Source: SVFI01 sp045535935 (lineage in GTDB: Bacteria > Bacillota > Clostridia > Lachnospirales > Lachnospiraceae). From it: 64,000 nucleotides of DNA. Shown here piece by piece: positions 45,492 through 55,001 of this stretch (the first letter of the stretch is position 1; each line of letters starts with the position of its first letter). The translations under genes and the position numbers were made by a program. The stretch is taken from assembly GCA_045535935.1 (NCBI GenBank), contig JAZSMO010000016.1, positions 41,291-105,290 of the forward strand. The letters are read 5' to 3'. The notes beneath the pieces are model-generated. The model was not told the DNA's origin. It was given only the letters and a program-made list of their open reading frames with translations, and did no database searches.

Positions 45492-46892
45492 GTGGCAGAA
45501 AGAAACAATAAAATTACAAATTTAGAAGATTACAGGCCGGGAAGGGTTCAAATGAATCCGGGAATTGTTATATTTGCTGTTATTTTTGTGTATTTAATCA
45601 TTTGTGTCATCATGTATTTTAATACGAGTCATATTGTCGGATATGAAGTGGTGGAAGGCTCTTTGAGCGTTCCGAATGTGTATGAAGGAATTGCACTGCG
45701 GGACGAAGAGGTGTATTCCTGTAAAGGAGCGGGATACATTAATTATTTTGCAAGAGAATCCGAACATGTGGCGTGCGGGGACTTGATTTATACATTGGAC
45801 AGTTCAGGGAAAATAGCAGAGATGATGGAATCTCAGGCAGAGGAGGTTTCCTTTTCTGACAGAGATCTCAATGATATCAAAAATGATGTGATTCATTTTC
45901 AAAATGTTTTTTCAGCGGCTGAATTTGAACAGGTATATGATTTTAAAGGGCAGATTGACGGAATGGCATTAAAACTTTCCAATTACAATATGCTCGGCAA
46001 TATGAACAGCGGACTGGGTGGTTTGGCGGATAATGTTTCGTTCCAGTATGCCCCAAGCAGCGGAGTTGTCGTGTATGGTATAGATGGCTATGAAGACCTG
46101 GATGCTGCGCAGATCAACAAAGAAATGTTCGGTGAACAGCGCAAAATTCAGACGCAGCTGGAAGCCAACCAGCTTGTGTCCACAGAAGACAAAGCGTTTA
46201 AATTAATAAAGTCCGAAGATTGGTCCATTGTGATTCCGATAGAAAAAGACCGCGCACAGGAATTGTTGGAAGAAGAGTATGTGGAAGTGAAATTTTTAAA
46301 AAACCAGTACACTTCTTGGGCGAAGGTAAATATTTTGGATAATTCGGACGGAACTTATCTGAAACTCGATTTTACGAATTCCATGATTACGTTTGCAGCA
46401 GACAGGTATGTTGATTTTGAAATTCTTTACCGACAGGACAAAGGGTTAAAAGTCCCAAACAGTGCCATTGCAGAGCAGGAATTTTTCCTTATTCCGATTG
46501 CATACAGGCAAGACAACGGCGCCGGCGGAACCACGGGTACTTTCCTTAGGGAAGCATATGATGAAGAAGGGAAATTGGTCACACAAAAAGTAGAGGCTAA
46601 AATTTATTATGCAGACGACGAACACTACTATGTAGATACGGCTAATTTTCAAGTCGGTGATCACATCTGTATGACAGACTCTATGCAAAAAATGCAGGTG
46701 AGCAAAATCGGAACATTGATCGGTGTGTATAACATCAACAAAGGATATGCAGATTTTACGTCAATTACCATCATGTATTCCAACGAAGAATATTCGATTG
46801 TTAAATCTAACACCGCATATGGTCTGTCGGAGTATGATTATATTGTGTTGGATGCAGATACCGTCAGTGTGGATGATTTTATTTATGAATAA
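45492..46892 (+). CDS. HlyD-like membrane-fusion-type protein near sepF
   Basis: A 466-residue protein with one membrane helix near the N-terminus (about 24-45) and a large outer domain. The segment VEGSLSVPNVYEGIALRDEEVY (about 55-76) and the beta-rich C-terminal part resemble HlyD/adaptor proteins. No ABC transporter or outer-membrane partner is encoded nearby. In Clostridia a gene of this kind commonly precedes ylmE and sepF, which suggests a role tied to division or envelope rather than export; that is inference. Start GTG 45492 is six bases after GGAG; the ATG at 45486 abuts it. Confidence 0.7.
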   Translation: MAERNNKITNLEDYRPGRVQMNPGIVIFAVIFVYLIICVIMYFNTSHIVGYEVVEGSLSVPNVYEGIALRDEEVYSCKGAGYINYFARESEHVACGDLIYTLDSSGKIAEMMESQAEEVSFSDRDLNDIKNDVIHFQNVFSAAEFEQVYDFKGQIDGMALKLSNYNMLGNMNSGLGGLADNVSFQYAPSSGVVVYGIDGYEDLDAAQINKEMFGEQRKIQTQLEANQLVSTEDKAFKLIKSEDWSIVIPIEKDRAQELLEEEYVEVKFLKNQYTSWAKVNILDNSDGTYLKLDFTNSMITFAADRYVDFEILYRQDKGLKVPNSAIAEQEFFLIPIAYRQDNGAGGTTGTFLREAYDEEGKLVTQKVEAKIYYADDEHYYVDTANFQVGDHICMTDSMQKMQVSKIGTLIGVYNINKGYADFTSITIMYSNEEYSIVKSNTAYGLSEYDYIVLDADTVSVDDFIYE

Positions 46893-46913
46893 AAGTTTAT
46901 CAGAGGGAACAAA

Positions 46914-47621
46914 ATGCTTACAAAAAATTACGATGATGTAAAACAGCGTTTAGAATATGCATGCAAAAAGTCGGACAGGGATCCCGAGGAAGTCTGTCTG
47001 ATTGCAGTCAGCAAGACAAAACCGATCGCTATGCTGCAGGAGGTTTATGATCATGGCTGTCTGGATTTCGGTGAAAACAAGGTGCAGGAACTGGTAGAGA
47101 AGTACGAAGCTATGCCAAAGGATATCCGCTGGCATATGATCGGACATCTTCAGCGAAATAAAGTAAAATACATTGTGGATAAGGTCTATATGATTCACAG
47201 CGTAGATTCTCTGCGTCTGGCGGAAGAGATCAGCAAAGAGGCAGTTAAGAAAAATGTGACAGTGCAGATATTGGTGGAGGTCAATGTCGCATGCGAAGAG
47301 ACGAAATTCGGTACGAAAACGGAGGAGACGGCGGCGCTTGTGGAAAGTATTTCCAAATTGCCGGGGGTCTTGGTCAAAGGCTTAATGACCATAGCTCCGT
47401 ATGTCGAAAATGCAGAAGAAAATCGACAGTATTTCCGAAAATTAAAGCAATTATCTGTTGACATAATGCGTAAAAACATTGATAATGTATCTATGAGTGT
47501 TCTCTCCATGGGAATGAGCGGAGATTATCTTGTGGCCGCAGAAGAAGGTGCCACCTATGTCAGGGTCGGAACCGGTATATTCGGGGAGAGAGATTACAGT
47601 CAGAAAAAGGATAATGTGTAA
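46914..47621 (+). CDS. ylmE: YggS/YlmE-family PLP homeostasis protein
   Basis: A 235-residue single-domain TIM-barrel PLP-binding protein. The PLP Lys is in VSKTKP (about 32-37), followed by DFGENKVQEL (about 50-59), RWHMIGHLQRNKVK (about 72-85) and the C-terminal SMGMSGDYLVAAEEGATYVRVGTGIFG (about 200-226). It handles free PLP and has no known catalysis. In Firmicutes it is encoded just before sepF, as here. It starts 22 bases after the HlyD-like gene behind AGAGGGA. Confidence 0.95.
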   Translation: MLTKNYDDVKQRLEYACKKSDRDPEEVCLIAVSKTKPIAMLQEVYDHGCLDFGENKVQELVEKYEAMPKDIRWHMIGHLQRNKVKYIVDKVYMIHSVDSLRLAEEISKEAVKKNVTVQILVEVNVACEETKFGTKTEETAALVESISKLPGVLVKGLMTIAPYVENAEENRQYFRKLKQLSVDIMRKNIDNVSMSVLSMGMSGDYLVAAEEGATYVRVGTGIFGERDYSQKKDNV

Positions 47622-47632
47622 GGAGAAAAAGA

Positions 47633-48142
47633 ATGGTATTAGATAAGTTAATCAGTTCAATGAAGTTAAATCCGGATGAATATGATGATTATGATGATGA
47701 ATATGATACAGAAGACGACTATGTAGAGGAAAAACCGAAGAAAAAGGTTTTTGCAAAACAGGAAGACGATGATTATTTGGATGAGGCGCCGAAGGCGAAG
47801 CCGACTCCGAAAGTGACACCGATGAAACAGCAGCCTAAGAGAGGGGTGAACGGAATGGAAGTTTGTGTAATTAAACCGACGACGGTGGAAGATGCAAGAG
47901 AGATTACAGAAACATTGCTTGCCAACAGAACCGTAGTTCTCAATATGGAAGGTCTTGATGTTGACATTGCACAGAGAATCATTGACTTTACATCAGGTTC
48001 ATGCTTCGCTATTTCGGGTAATCTTCAGAAGATATCTCACTATATCTTCATTATTACTCCTGCAAGCGTTGATATTTCCGGCGATTTTCAGGATATTTTA
48101 GCTGGTTCATTTGATGTACCGTCTATCAATTCCGAATTATAA
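47633..48142 (+). CDS. sepF: Cell division protein SepF
   Basis: A 169-residue FtsZ-bundling membrane tether. The N-terminus MVLDKLISSMKL is the amphipathic membrane-binding helix. An unusually acidic Asp/Tyr-rich linker follows (about 17-50). The SepF fold begins at about 75 with EVCVIKPTTVEDAREI and contains the conserved RIIDFTSGSCFAISGNLQKI (about 112-131). It ends with the F..tP..V.I segment. It works with the MinCDE system encoded 5 kb upstream in choosing and building the septum. Confidence 0.95.
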   Translation: MVLDKLISSMKLNPDEYDDYDDEYDTEDDYVEEKPKKKVFAKQEDDDYLDEAPKAKPTPKVTPMKQQPKRGVNGMEVCVIKPTTVEDAREITETLLANRTVVLNMEGLDVDIAQRIIDFTSGSCFAISGNLQKISHYIFIITPASVDISGDFQDILAGSFDVPSINSEL

Positions 48143-48189
48143 GTCGCAGATCATTCTTTTGATTAAGAAAAATACATATGATATATCTG

Positions 48190-48222
48190 CAAAACTTCCT
48201 GTCACATCGGCAGGAAGTTTTG
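48190..48222 (+). terminator. Hairpin between sepF and aroB, probable terminator or attenuator
   Basis: A 12-bp perfect stem (48190-48201 with 48211-48222) around a nine-base loop. The descending arm ends in TTTTG, so the T tract is short. It would end the sepF transcript. A possible weak promoter (TATGAT at 48177-48182) lies just upstream, so the hairpin could also sit in the aroB leader. Confidence 0.6.
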
Positions 48223-48245
48223 TTCGGTAATAAGGAGGATTAAAA

Positions 48246-49370
48246 TTGATTTCAGAATTAGAAAGCAATGTGATGGCGGTAAATAAAGACAAAAAATTCT
48301 GCTATCCGATCATTTTTGAAGATAGTTTTGCTGCACTTTCAGATCGATGGAAAGAGTATGAATTAAATACCGGTAAAATCTGTATTGTAACAGATTCCAA
48401 TGTAGAACCTCTCCATGCGCAGGCTGTAAAAACAGAACTGGAGAAAGTATGTGAGTGCTGTGAAATATTCAGCTTTGAAGCGGGAGAAAAAAGCAAAAAT
48501 CTGGATGTGGTACAGAAACTGTATGAATTTCTGATTGAGAAACATTTCGGAAGAAAAGATATGCTTGTTGCACTCGGTGGAGGTGTTGTCGGTGATCTTA
48601 CCGGATTTGCCGCAGCGACTTACCTGCGCGGTGTTGATTTTGTGCAGATTCCAACCACACTTTTATCTCAGGTAGACAGCAGTATCGGCGGCAAGACCGG
48701 CGTTGATTTTATGCAGTATAAAAATATGGTGGGAGCTTTCTATATGCCAAAGATGGTGTATATGAATCTCAGTACGCTTTCCACACTTCCGGAGCGTCAG
48801 TTTTATGCAGGAATGGGAGAGGTGCTGAAGTCTGCACTCATCAAAGACGGAATGTTTTACGGCTGGATTATCAACAATCTCTATGAAATATATGAGAAGG
48901 ATCCGGAAGTAATCCGTCTGATGGTTTATAATTGCTGTAATATTAAAAGATTGGTTGTTGAGAAGGACCCGACAGAAAAAGCTGACAGAGCACTTCTCAA
49001 TTTCGGACATACCATCGGTCATGCGATAGAAAAAGCCAAAGGGTTTGAACTTTTGCACGGGGAATGTATTGCGCTCGGTATGGTGGCTGCATCCTATATC
49101 GCATATAAGAGACAGCTTCTTACTTTTGATGAATATTATGAGATTCGTGATATGTTCGTTCCGTTTAATCTTCCGATTACGATTGAGGATATTGATCCGG
49201 AGGAAATTGTCCGCCTCACAAAGAGTGACAAGAAGGTCGAAGATGGTAAGATTAAATTTATATTGCTGAAGAAGATCGGAAAGGCTTATATTGATACTAC
49301 CGTTACAGAGGAAGAACTTCTTCTCGGAATCAACGAAATTTATGTGAGTGATGAGGACAAAAATGAATAA
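48246..49370 (+). CDS. aroB: 3-dehydroquinate synthase
   Basis: A 374-residue NAD+- and metal-dependent enzyme for the second shikimate-pathway step. Conserved blocks: FEAGEKSKNLD (about 79-89), ALGGGVVGDLTGFAAATYLRG (about 109-129), PTTLLSQVDSSIGGKTGVD (about 135-153), and NFGHTIGHAIE (about 255-265) with metal-binding His. Start is TTG 48246, seven bases after a strong AAGGAGG; no ATG fits. It overlaps lspA by eight bases although the functions are unrelated. Confidence 0.96.
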   Translation: MISELESNVMAVNKDKKFCYPIIFEDSFAALSDRWKEYELNTGKICIVTDSNVEPLHAQAVKTELEKVCECCEIFSFEAGEKSKNLDVVQKLYEFLIEKHFGRKDMLVALGGGVVGDLTGFAAATYLRGVDFVQIPTTLLSQVDSSIGGKTGVDFMQYKNMVGAFYMPKMVYMNLSTLSTLPERQFYAGMGEVLKSALIKDGMFYGWIINNLYEIYEKDPEVIRLMVYNCCNIKRLVVEKDPTEKADRALLNFGHTIGHAIEKAKGFELLHGECIALGMVAASYIAYKRQLLTFDEYYEIRDMFVPFNLPITIEDIDPEEIVRLTKSDKKVEDGKIKFILLKKIGKAYIDTTVTEEELLLGINEIYVSDEDKNE

Positions 49371-49926
49371 AAACAAGAAAAATATTTCGCGTACAAAAAA
49401 GAAAGTGATACAACTGGTAATTGATCTGGTTGCTTTTATCTTACTTGTAGCGGCGGATCAGATTACCAAATATATTGCAGTTCTGCATTTGAAAGATCAG
49501 CCTTCCGTTGAGTTGATTCCGGATGTCTTTGAACTTCAGTATCTGGAAAACAGAGGCGCTGCATTCGGAATGCTTCAGAACGGAAAAGTATTTTTTGTGT
49601 TTGCGGCGATTGTTATGCTGACGGCGATTGTTTTTGTTTTAATAAAGGCGCCGGTTTCACGAAAATACAGACCATGGCACGTGTTCCTTGTCATGATCGC
49701 TGCGGGCGGTATCGGCAATATGATCGACAGACTCAGACTGGATTATGTGATTGATTTCCTGTATTTTTCTTTGATTAATTTTCCGATTTTCAATGTTGCG
49801 GATATTTTTGTTTCTGTCGGAACGGCTTTGTTTGCTGTCTTTATTCTCTTTTTCTGCAAAGAAGAGGATTTAAAGTTTATCTCTCTCAGTATTCAGAAGA
49901 AAAACAAAGTGCATGAAATGAAATAA
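49363..49926 (+). CDS. lspA: Signal peptidase II (lipoprotein signal peptidase)
   Basis: A 187-residue membrane aspartyl protease with four hydrophobic helices. Catalytic Asp residues lie in the motifs GNMIDRL (about 120-126) and FNVADIFVSVG (about 143-153), and NRGAAFG (about 60-66) is conserved. It cleaves lipoprotein signals such as that of the carboxypeptidase at 43.9 kb. GAGGA precedes ATG 49363. It is followed directly by the pseudouridine synthase gene, the usual lspA-rluD pairing. Confidence 0.95.
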   Translation: MNKNKKNISRTKKKVIQLVIDLVAFILLVAADQITKYIAVLHLKDQPSVELIPDVFELQYLENRGAAFGMLQNGKVFFVFAAIVMLTAIVFVLIKAPVSRKYRPWHVFLVMIAAGGIGNMIDRLRLDYVIDFLYFSLINFPIFNVADIFVSVGTALFAVFILFFCKEEDLKFISLSIQKKNKVHEMK

Positions 49927-50868
49927 ATGGTAGTAAACGTTATGGAACGAAAAAACGAAGAAAAAGTAGTGCTTGATATGACAAGTGATATGGAGGATGA
50001 ACGGATTGATAAGGTGCTTGCTTCCTGCATGGATACTTTATCAAGGTCATTCCTGCAAAAGTTGTTAAAGGATGGCAGTGTTTTTGTAAATGAAAAACCG
50101 GTAAAAGCGAACTACAAAGTAAAGGAAGGCGACCGGGTGGAGTTTTTGATTCCGGCGGCATCAGAGCCTGATATTGTACCGGAGGATATACCGATTTCTG
50201 TTTTGTATGAAGATGACGATGTTCTTGTGGTGGACAAGCCCAAGGGAATGGTTGTTCATCCGGCGGCCGGTCATTACAGCGGTACATTGGTCAACGCCGT
50301 CATGTTTCATTGCGGAGACAGTCTGTCCGGAATTAACGGAGTTCTCAGACCGGGAATCGTTCATCGCATCGACATGGATACCACCGGATCGCTTCTGATT
50401 TGTAAAAATGACCGGGCCCACAACTGTATTGCACAACAGTTGAAAGATCACACAATCCGCAGAAAATATCGTGCCATTGTGTGCGGCGTGTTGAAAGATG
50501 ATGAGGGGACGATCGAAGCACCTTTGGGACGTGATAAAAAAGATCGAAAAAAAATGGCAGTTACACCGGATGGTAAACATGCGGTGACACATTATAAAGT
50601 ACTTAAGCGGTTCCGTGAACATACGTATGTGGAATGCGTTCTGGAAACTGGGCGCACCCATCAGATCCGTGTGCATATGTCGCAGAAAGGGTTTCCGCTT
50701 CTCGGTGATGAAACCTACGGAAAGACTAAGAATAAATATAAATGTCAGGGGCAGTGTCTGCATGCTATGACGCTTGGATTTGAGCATCCGGAGGATGGAA
50801 GATATGTGGAAGTAGAAGCACCTCTTCCGGCTTATTTTGAACATTTGCTGCAGATTCTTCCAAATTGA
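49927..50868 (+). CDS. rluD: RluA/RluD-family pseudouridine synthase
   Basis: A 313-residue RNA pseudouridine synthase with an N-terminal S4 domain (about 20-80, RIDKVLASCMDTLSRSFLQK). The catalytic Asp is in HRIDMDTTG (about 149-157). VVDKPKGMVVHPAAGH (about 101-116), GRTHQIRVHM (about 243-252) and HAMTLGFEHP (about 283) are further family motifs. The likely target is 23S rRNA helix 69, which RlmH (11.1 kb) also modifies, but other rRNA or tRNA sites are possible. The ATG directly follows the lspA stop; ATG 49942 is an alternative. Confidence 0.92.
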   Translation: MVVNVMERKNEEKVVLDMTSDMEDERIDKVLASCMDTLSRSFLQKLLKDGSVFVNEKPVKANYKVKEGDRVEFLIPAASEPDIVPEDIPISVLYEDDDVLVVDKPKGMVVHPAAGHYSGTLVNAVMFHCGDSLSGINGVLRPGIVHRIDMDTTGSLLICKNDRAHNCIAQQLKDHTIRRKYRAIVCGVLKDDEGTIEAPLGRDKKDRKKMAVTPDGKHAVTHYKVLKRFREHTYVECVLETGRTHQIRVHMSQKGFPLLGDETYGKTKNKYKCQGQCLHAMTLGFEHPEDGRYVEVEAPLPAYFEHLLQILPN

Positions 50869-50896
50869 CAGGCAAACACACAGTTGCGAGGTAACA

Positions 50897-53320
50897 ATGA
50901 ATAAAGAGGAATTTAAGAAATTTTGTTTCGGTAAATATATATTTTTAGACGGTGCTACAGGGTCAAACCTGCAGGAAAAAGGGTTGGCTCCCGGAGTTTG
51001 TCCGGAACAGTGGATACTGGATCATCCGCAGGAACTGATTGCTTTACAAAAAGAGTATGTTGCTGCAGGTACGAATATTTTATATGCGCCAACCTTTACA
51101 GCCAACCGTGTGAAACTGGCAGAATACGGACTGGAGGATCAGCTGGTAAAAATAAATCAAAAGCTGGTTGAACTGTCAAAGGAAGCGGCCGGCGAAAAAG
51201 CTCTGGTAGCGGGTGATCTCACGATGACAGGACGTCAGCTTCGTCCGGTCGGCAATATGGAATTGGAAGATTTGATCCTTGTCTATAAAGAACAGATTGA
51301 GGCGCTGGTAAGCGCAGGAGTAGATCTGCTTGTGGTTGAGACGATGATGAGTCTGCAGGAGGCAAGAGCGGCGTTGATTGCAGCAAAAGAGACCTGTGAG
51401 CTTCCGGTAATGGTTACCCTTACCTTTGAATCAGACGGCAAAACATTGTTCGGAACGGATCCGAAAACAGCTATGATTGTATTGCAGTCTCTCGGTGCAG
51501 TGGCCGTCGGTGTCAATTGTTCCACCGGCCCTTTTGAAATGTGTAAAGTCGTAGCAGCTATGAGTGAAGTGGCGAAGGTTCCGATCATTGCAAAACCAAA
51601 TGCCGGACTTCCGTCACTGGATGAGAACGGCAAGACGAAATACGAAATGGGATCCGAAGAGTTCGGTCGTCAGATGATCCGTCTGGCAGAAGCCGGAGCC
51701 ACTATTTTCGGTGGTTGCTGCGGTACGACACCGGAGCATATTAAAGCACTTGTGCAGGAAATCAATGCGGCGGAAATCTCACCGGTAAACAAGCATGCAG
51801 AGAAAAATCTTCGTCATTTGGCCAGCGAGCGCATGAGTTTGAGCTTTGGGCTGGAGGATCGTTTTATTCTGATCGGCGAGCGCATCAATCCGACCGGTAA
51901 GAAAAAATTTCAGGAGTCGATCCGAAACGGCGATCTGTCTATGGTACACGATTTTGTTTCACAGCAGGAGAAGGCCGGCGCAAGAGTTCTCGATATCAAC
52001 ATGGGAATGAGCGGTATTGATGAAAAGGAAATGCTTTTGCACGTAATGGAGGAAGTTTCCCTTCAGACCAGCCTTCCGCTTTGTATTGATTCTTCCTATA
52101 TTGATGTACAGGAAAGTGCTCTCCGCAACTATCCGGGAAGAGCGTTGATCAATTCCGTTTCCTACGAAAAAGAAAAATTTGAAAAACTTCTTCCTTTGGC
52201 AAAAAAGTACGGAGCAATGTTTATTTTGCTTCCTTTGTCCGACGAAGGTCTTCCGAAGTCTTTGGAAGAAAAGAAGGAAATCATACATAAAATTTTAGAC
52301 CGTGCATTAGAACTCGGGATGGAAAAAGAAGATATTGTTGTCGACGGTCTGGTAACTACAGTGGGAGCTAATCCCAATGCTGCCTTGGAGACTCTTGAGA
52401 CAATCCGCTATTGCAAACAGCTTGGGCTTGCAACCGTGTGCGGACTTTCCAATATATCATTCGGCTTACCGGAACGCGGCTATATTAATGCCACATTTCT
52501 CACAATGGCGATTGCAAACGGTCTTACCATGGCGATTGCCAATCCGAATCAGGATCTTCTCACGAGTAGTATGCTTGCAAGTGACCTTCTTCTCTGCAAA
52601 GAGGAGGCAGATATTGCATACATTACAGCGATGAATGAGAGAAAAAACGCAGTGCAGGCAGTTTCGGAAACGGGCGCAGTGGCAGACGTTGTGCAGAAAA
52701 CGGACGAAAAGCTGTATCAGGCGGTTATGAAAGGCAACAAAAAACAAGTGGTGGCTTTGACGAAGGCTTGCATAGATGAAGGCATTGCCGCAAAAGATTT
52801 GTTGGATCATACATTACTGCGGGCGATAAATAAAGTCGGTGAATTGTTTGATAAGGGCATCTATTTCCTGCCGCAGCTGATCGCCGGAGCGGAAACTATG
52901 AAAATGGCCATAGAATATATCGAGCCGATGCTGACCGAAAATCAGGATGCAACACCGAAAGCCACCTTTATTATTGCTACGGTGGAAGGTGACATTCACG
53001 ATATCGGCAAAAACCTGGTTGCTCTGATGTTAAAGAATTATGGATTCAGAGTTATTGACCTCGGCAAGGATGTATCCAAAGAAACGATTGTTGAAACAGC
53101 ACTGGCACAGAATGCAGATTTTATCGGCTTGTCAGCACTGATGACGACGACCATGCAGCAGATGTCAAGCGTGATCGAATATGCGAGAGAAAAAGGTGTA
53201 ACCGCCCGGTTTCTTGTGGGCGGAGCTGTAATCACGCAGGAATTCGCAGATGAGATCGGTGCAGACGGCTATGCGAAGGATGCAGCAGATGCAGTCAAAG
53301 TTGCAATGAAATTTCTATGA
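50897..53320 (+). CDS. metH: Cobalamin-dependent methionine synthase without activation domain
   Basis: An 807-residue modular enzyme. The homocysteine domain (about 1-295) has zinc-binding Cys in GVNCSTGP (about 212) and GGCCGTTPEH (about 275). The methyl-THF pterin-binding domain (about 315-565) has GERINPTGKKKFQE (about 333). The B12-binding cap and Rossmann domain (about 590-807) has the DIHDIGKN cobalt-ligand motif (about 701-708). The SAM-dependent reactivation domain of E. coli MetH is absent, as in many Clostridia, so another protein should reactivate oxidised cobalamin. GAGG precedes ATG 50897. Confidence 0.95.
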   Translation: MNKEEFKKFCFGKYIFLDGATGSNLQEKGLAPGVCPEQWILDHPQELIALQKEYVAAGTNILYAPTFTANRVKLAEYGLEDQLVKINQKLVELSKEAAGEKALVAGDLTMTGRQLRPVGNMELEDLILVYKEQIEALVSAGVDLLVVETMMSLQEARAALIAAKETCELPVMVTLTFESDGKTLFGTDPKTAMIVLQSLGAVAVGVNCSTGPFEMCKVVAAMSEVAKVPIIAKPNAGLPSLDENGKTKYEMGSEEFGRQMIRLAEAGATIFGGCCGTTPEHIKALVQEINAAEISPVNKHAEKNLRHLASERMSLSFGLEDRFILIGERINPTGKKKFQESIRNGDLSMVHDFVSQQEKAGARVLDINMGMSGIDEKEMLLHVMEEVSLQTSLPLCIDSSYIDVQESALRNYPGRALINSVSYEKEKFEKLLPLAKKYGAMFILLPLSDEGLPKSLEEKKEIIHKILDRALELGMEKEDIVVDGLVTTVGANPNAALETLETIRYCKQLGLATVCGLSNISFGLPERGYINATFLTMAIANGLTMAIANPNQDLLTSSMLASDLLLCKEEADIAYITAMNERKNAVQAVSETGAVADVVQKTDEKLYQAVMKGNKKQVVALTKACIDEGIAAKDLLDHTLLRAINKVGELFDKGIYFLPQLIAGAETMKMAIEYIEPMLTENQDATPKATFIIATVEGDIHDIGKNLVALMLKNYGFRVIDLGKDVSKETIVETALAQNADFIGLSALMTTTMQQMSSVIEYAREKGVTARFLVGGAVITQEFADEIGADGYAKDAADAVKVAMKFL

Positions 53321-53375
53321 CAGATACCTTGATAGATAGAAAGAAGATAGGACAAGAAAGGAACAGGTGTAACAT

Positions 53376-54989
53376 ATGTTAGGAGCAGATGCAATGGTGA
53401 AATGCCTGGAAATGGAAGGTGTAACTTCTGTTTTCGGATATCCGGGTGTAGCGATTTGCCCGTTTTATAACAGTATTTTGGATTCAAAAATAGAAAGCGT
53501 GCTTGTTCGTACCGAGCAGAATGCAGCACATGCAGCCAGCGGCTATTATCGCGTATCCGGTAAGGTAGGAGTTTGCGCCGTGACAAGCGGTCCGGGTGCG
53601 ACCAATCTGATTACCGGAATTGCGACAGCATTCGCAGATTCTATTCCGATGATTTGTATTACAGGACAGGTGGACAGCGAACTGCTCGGAAGTGATGTAT
53701 TTCAGGAGGCAGATATTACAGGCGCAGTAGAAAGCTTTGTAAAATACAGCTATTTGGTCCGTGATGTAGACGATATCCCTCGTATTTTCAAGGAGGCGTT
53801 CCATATTGCGACGACAGGTCGAAAAGGACCGGTTCTCATTGATGTTCCGATTGATGTGCAGAATGCAACGCTTTCCAAATTCAAATATCCGGAAGAAGTA
53901 AAGCTTCGTACCTATAAACCGACGGTAAAAGGAAATATGGTTCAGATTAAAAAGGTGGTAAAAGAGCTTGCAGATGCAAAGCGTCCGCTCATCTGTGCGG
54001 GCGGCGGTGTTCTTCTTGCAGATGCCAGAAAAGAACTGCTTGCTTTTTCGCATAAGTTTAATATTCCGGTTGTTTCCACCATGATGGGAATCGGAGTAAT
54101 GCCGACAGAAGATGAAATGTACTACGGTATGGTTGGTAACAACGGAAAGCCATATGCCAACAAAGCGATGAACGATTGTGACCTTCTGATTATGGTAGGA
54201 GCCCGTGTGGCAGACCGTGCCATCAGTCAGCCGGATCTTATTATCAGCAACAAACTTTTGGTACATATTGACGTAGACCCGGCAGAGATCGGAAAGAATG
54301 TCGGACCGCATATTCCGCTTGTCGGCGATTGCAAATCTATTTTTGAAGATTTGCTTGCGCAGGAGATCAACGGTGATTATACAGAGTGGAAAATGACGTT
54401 GGACGAGTATGCAAAAACAATGGAAAAGAAACGCACGGTTTCTACGGATTTTGTTGATCCGGCGGCATTTATCCAGATGTTGTCCCGCAAACTTCCGGAC
54501 GATGCAGTGTATGTAGCTGACGTCGGTCAGAACCAAATCTGGTCCTGCGGTTATCACATTGTAAAACAGGGTGATTTCCTTACCTCCGGCGGTATGGGAA
54601 CAATGGGATATTCTATTCCGGCGGCGATGGGCGCAAAATACAGTATGCCTGAGAGAGAAGTGGTTGCAGTCTGCGGTGACGGTTCCTTCCAGATGTCCAT
54701 GATGGAGCTTGCCACCATGCGTCAGCACGGAATTAAGTCAAAAGTGATTGTGCTTCGAAATAATTATTTGGGAATGGTGCGTCAGTACCAGCATTTTACC
54801 TATAAAGACAATTATTCGGTGGTGGATCTTTCCGGCAGTCCGGAACTTCAAAATATTGCGGCAGCTTATGATATGCCGTATTTCCTCGTCAAAGACGGAC
54901 GTGATATGGAAGAAAAAATTGATGCGTTCCTGAAAGAAGAGAAAGCATGCTTGATGGAATGTATCATTGACCCGATGGATCTGGTATAG
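53376..54989 (+). CDS. ilvB: Acetolactate synthase, large subunit
   Basis: A 537-residue ThDP-dependent enzyme for the first common step of valine, leucine and isoleucine synthesis. The catalytic Glu is in RTEQNAAHAASGYYR (about 47-61). TSGPGATNLITGIATAFADS (about 71-90) is conserved, and the ThDP/Mg motif runs from VCGDGSFQMSMMEL (about 431) to the RNNYLG segment (about 457). It is slightly shorter than the usual 550-570 residues, without an extended C-terminal tail. Two regulatory-subunit genes and ilvC follow. Confidence 0.95.
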   Translation: MLGADAMVKCLEMEGVTSVFGYPGVAICPFYNSILDSKIESVLVRTEQNAAHAASGYYRVSGKVGVCAVTSGPGATNLITGIATAFADSIPMICITGQVDSELLGSDVFQEADITGAVESFVKYSYLVRDVDDIPRIFKEAFHIATTGRKGPVLIDVPIDVQNATLSKFKYPEEVKLRTYKPTVKGNMVQIKKVVKELADAKRPLICAGGGVLLADARKELLAFSHKFNIPVVSTMMGIGVMPTEDEMYYGMVGNNGKPYANKAMNDCDLLIMVGARVADRAISQPDLIISNKLLVHIDVDPAEIGKNVGPHIPLVGDCKSIFEDLLAQEINGDYTEWKMTLDEYAKTMEKKRTVSTDFVDPAAFIQMLSRKLPDDAVYVADVGQNQIWSCGYHIVKQGDFLTSGGMGTMGYSIPAAMGAKYSMPEREVVAVCGDGSFQMSMMELATMRQHGIKSKVIVLRNNYLGMVRQYQHFTYKDNYSVVDLSGSPELQNIAAAYDMPYFLVKDGRDMEEKIDAFLKEEKACLMECIIDPMDLV

Positions 54990-55001
54990 GAGGAGTTTAA
55001 G

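Noticed and set aside
53321..53375. Search for a T-box or leader-peptide attenuator before ilvB
   Set aside because: The gap is only 55 bases, with no hairpin-T tract, specifier loop or run of Leu/Val/Ile codons.
53484..54728. 414-codon open frame on the minus strand opposite ilvB
   Set aside because: Its length results from codon bias of the highly conserved ilvB gene. The translation is a Cys/His/Asn-rich mixture without domains, and ilvB on the + strand is certain.
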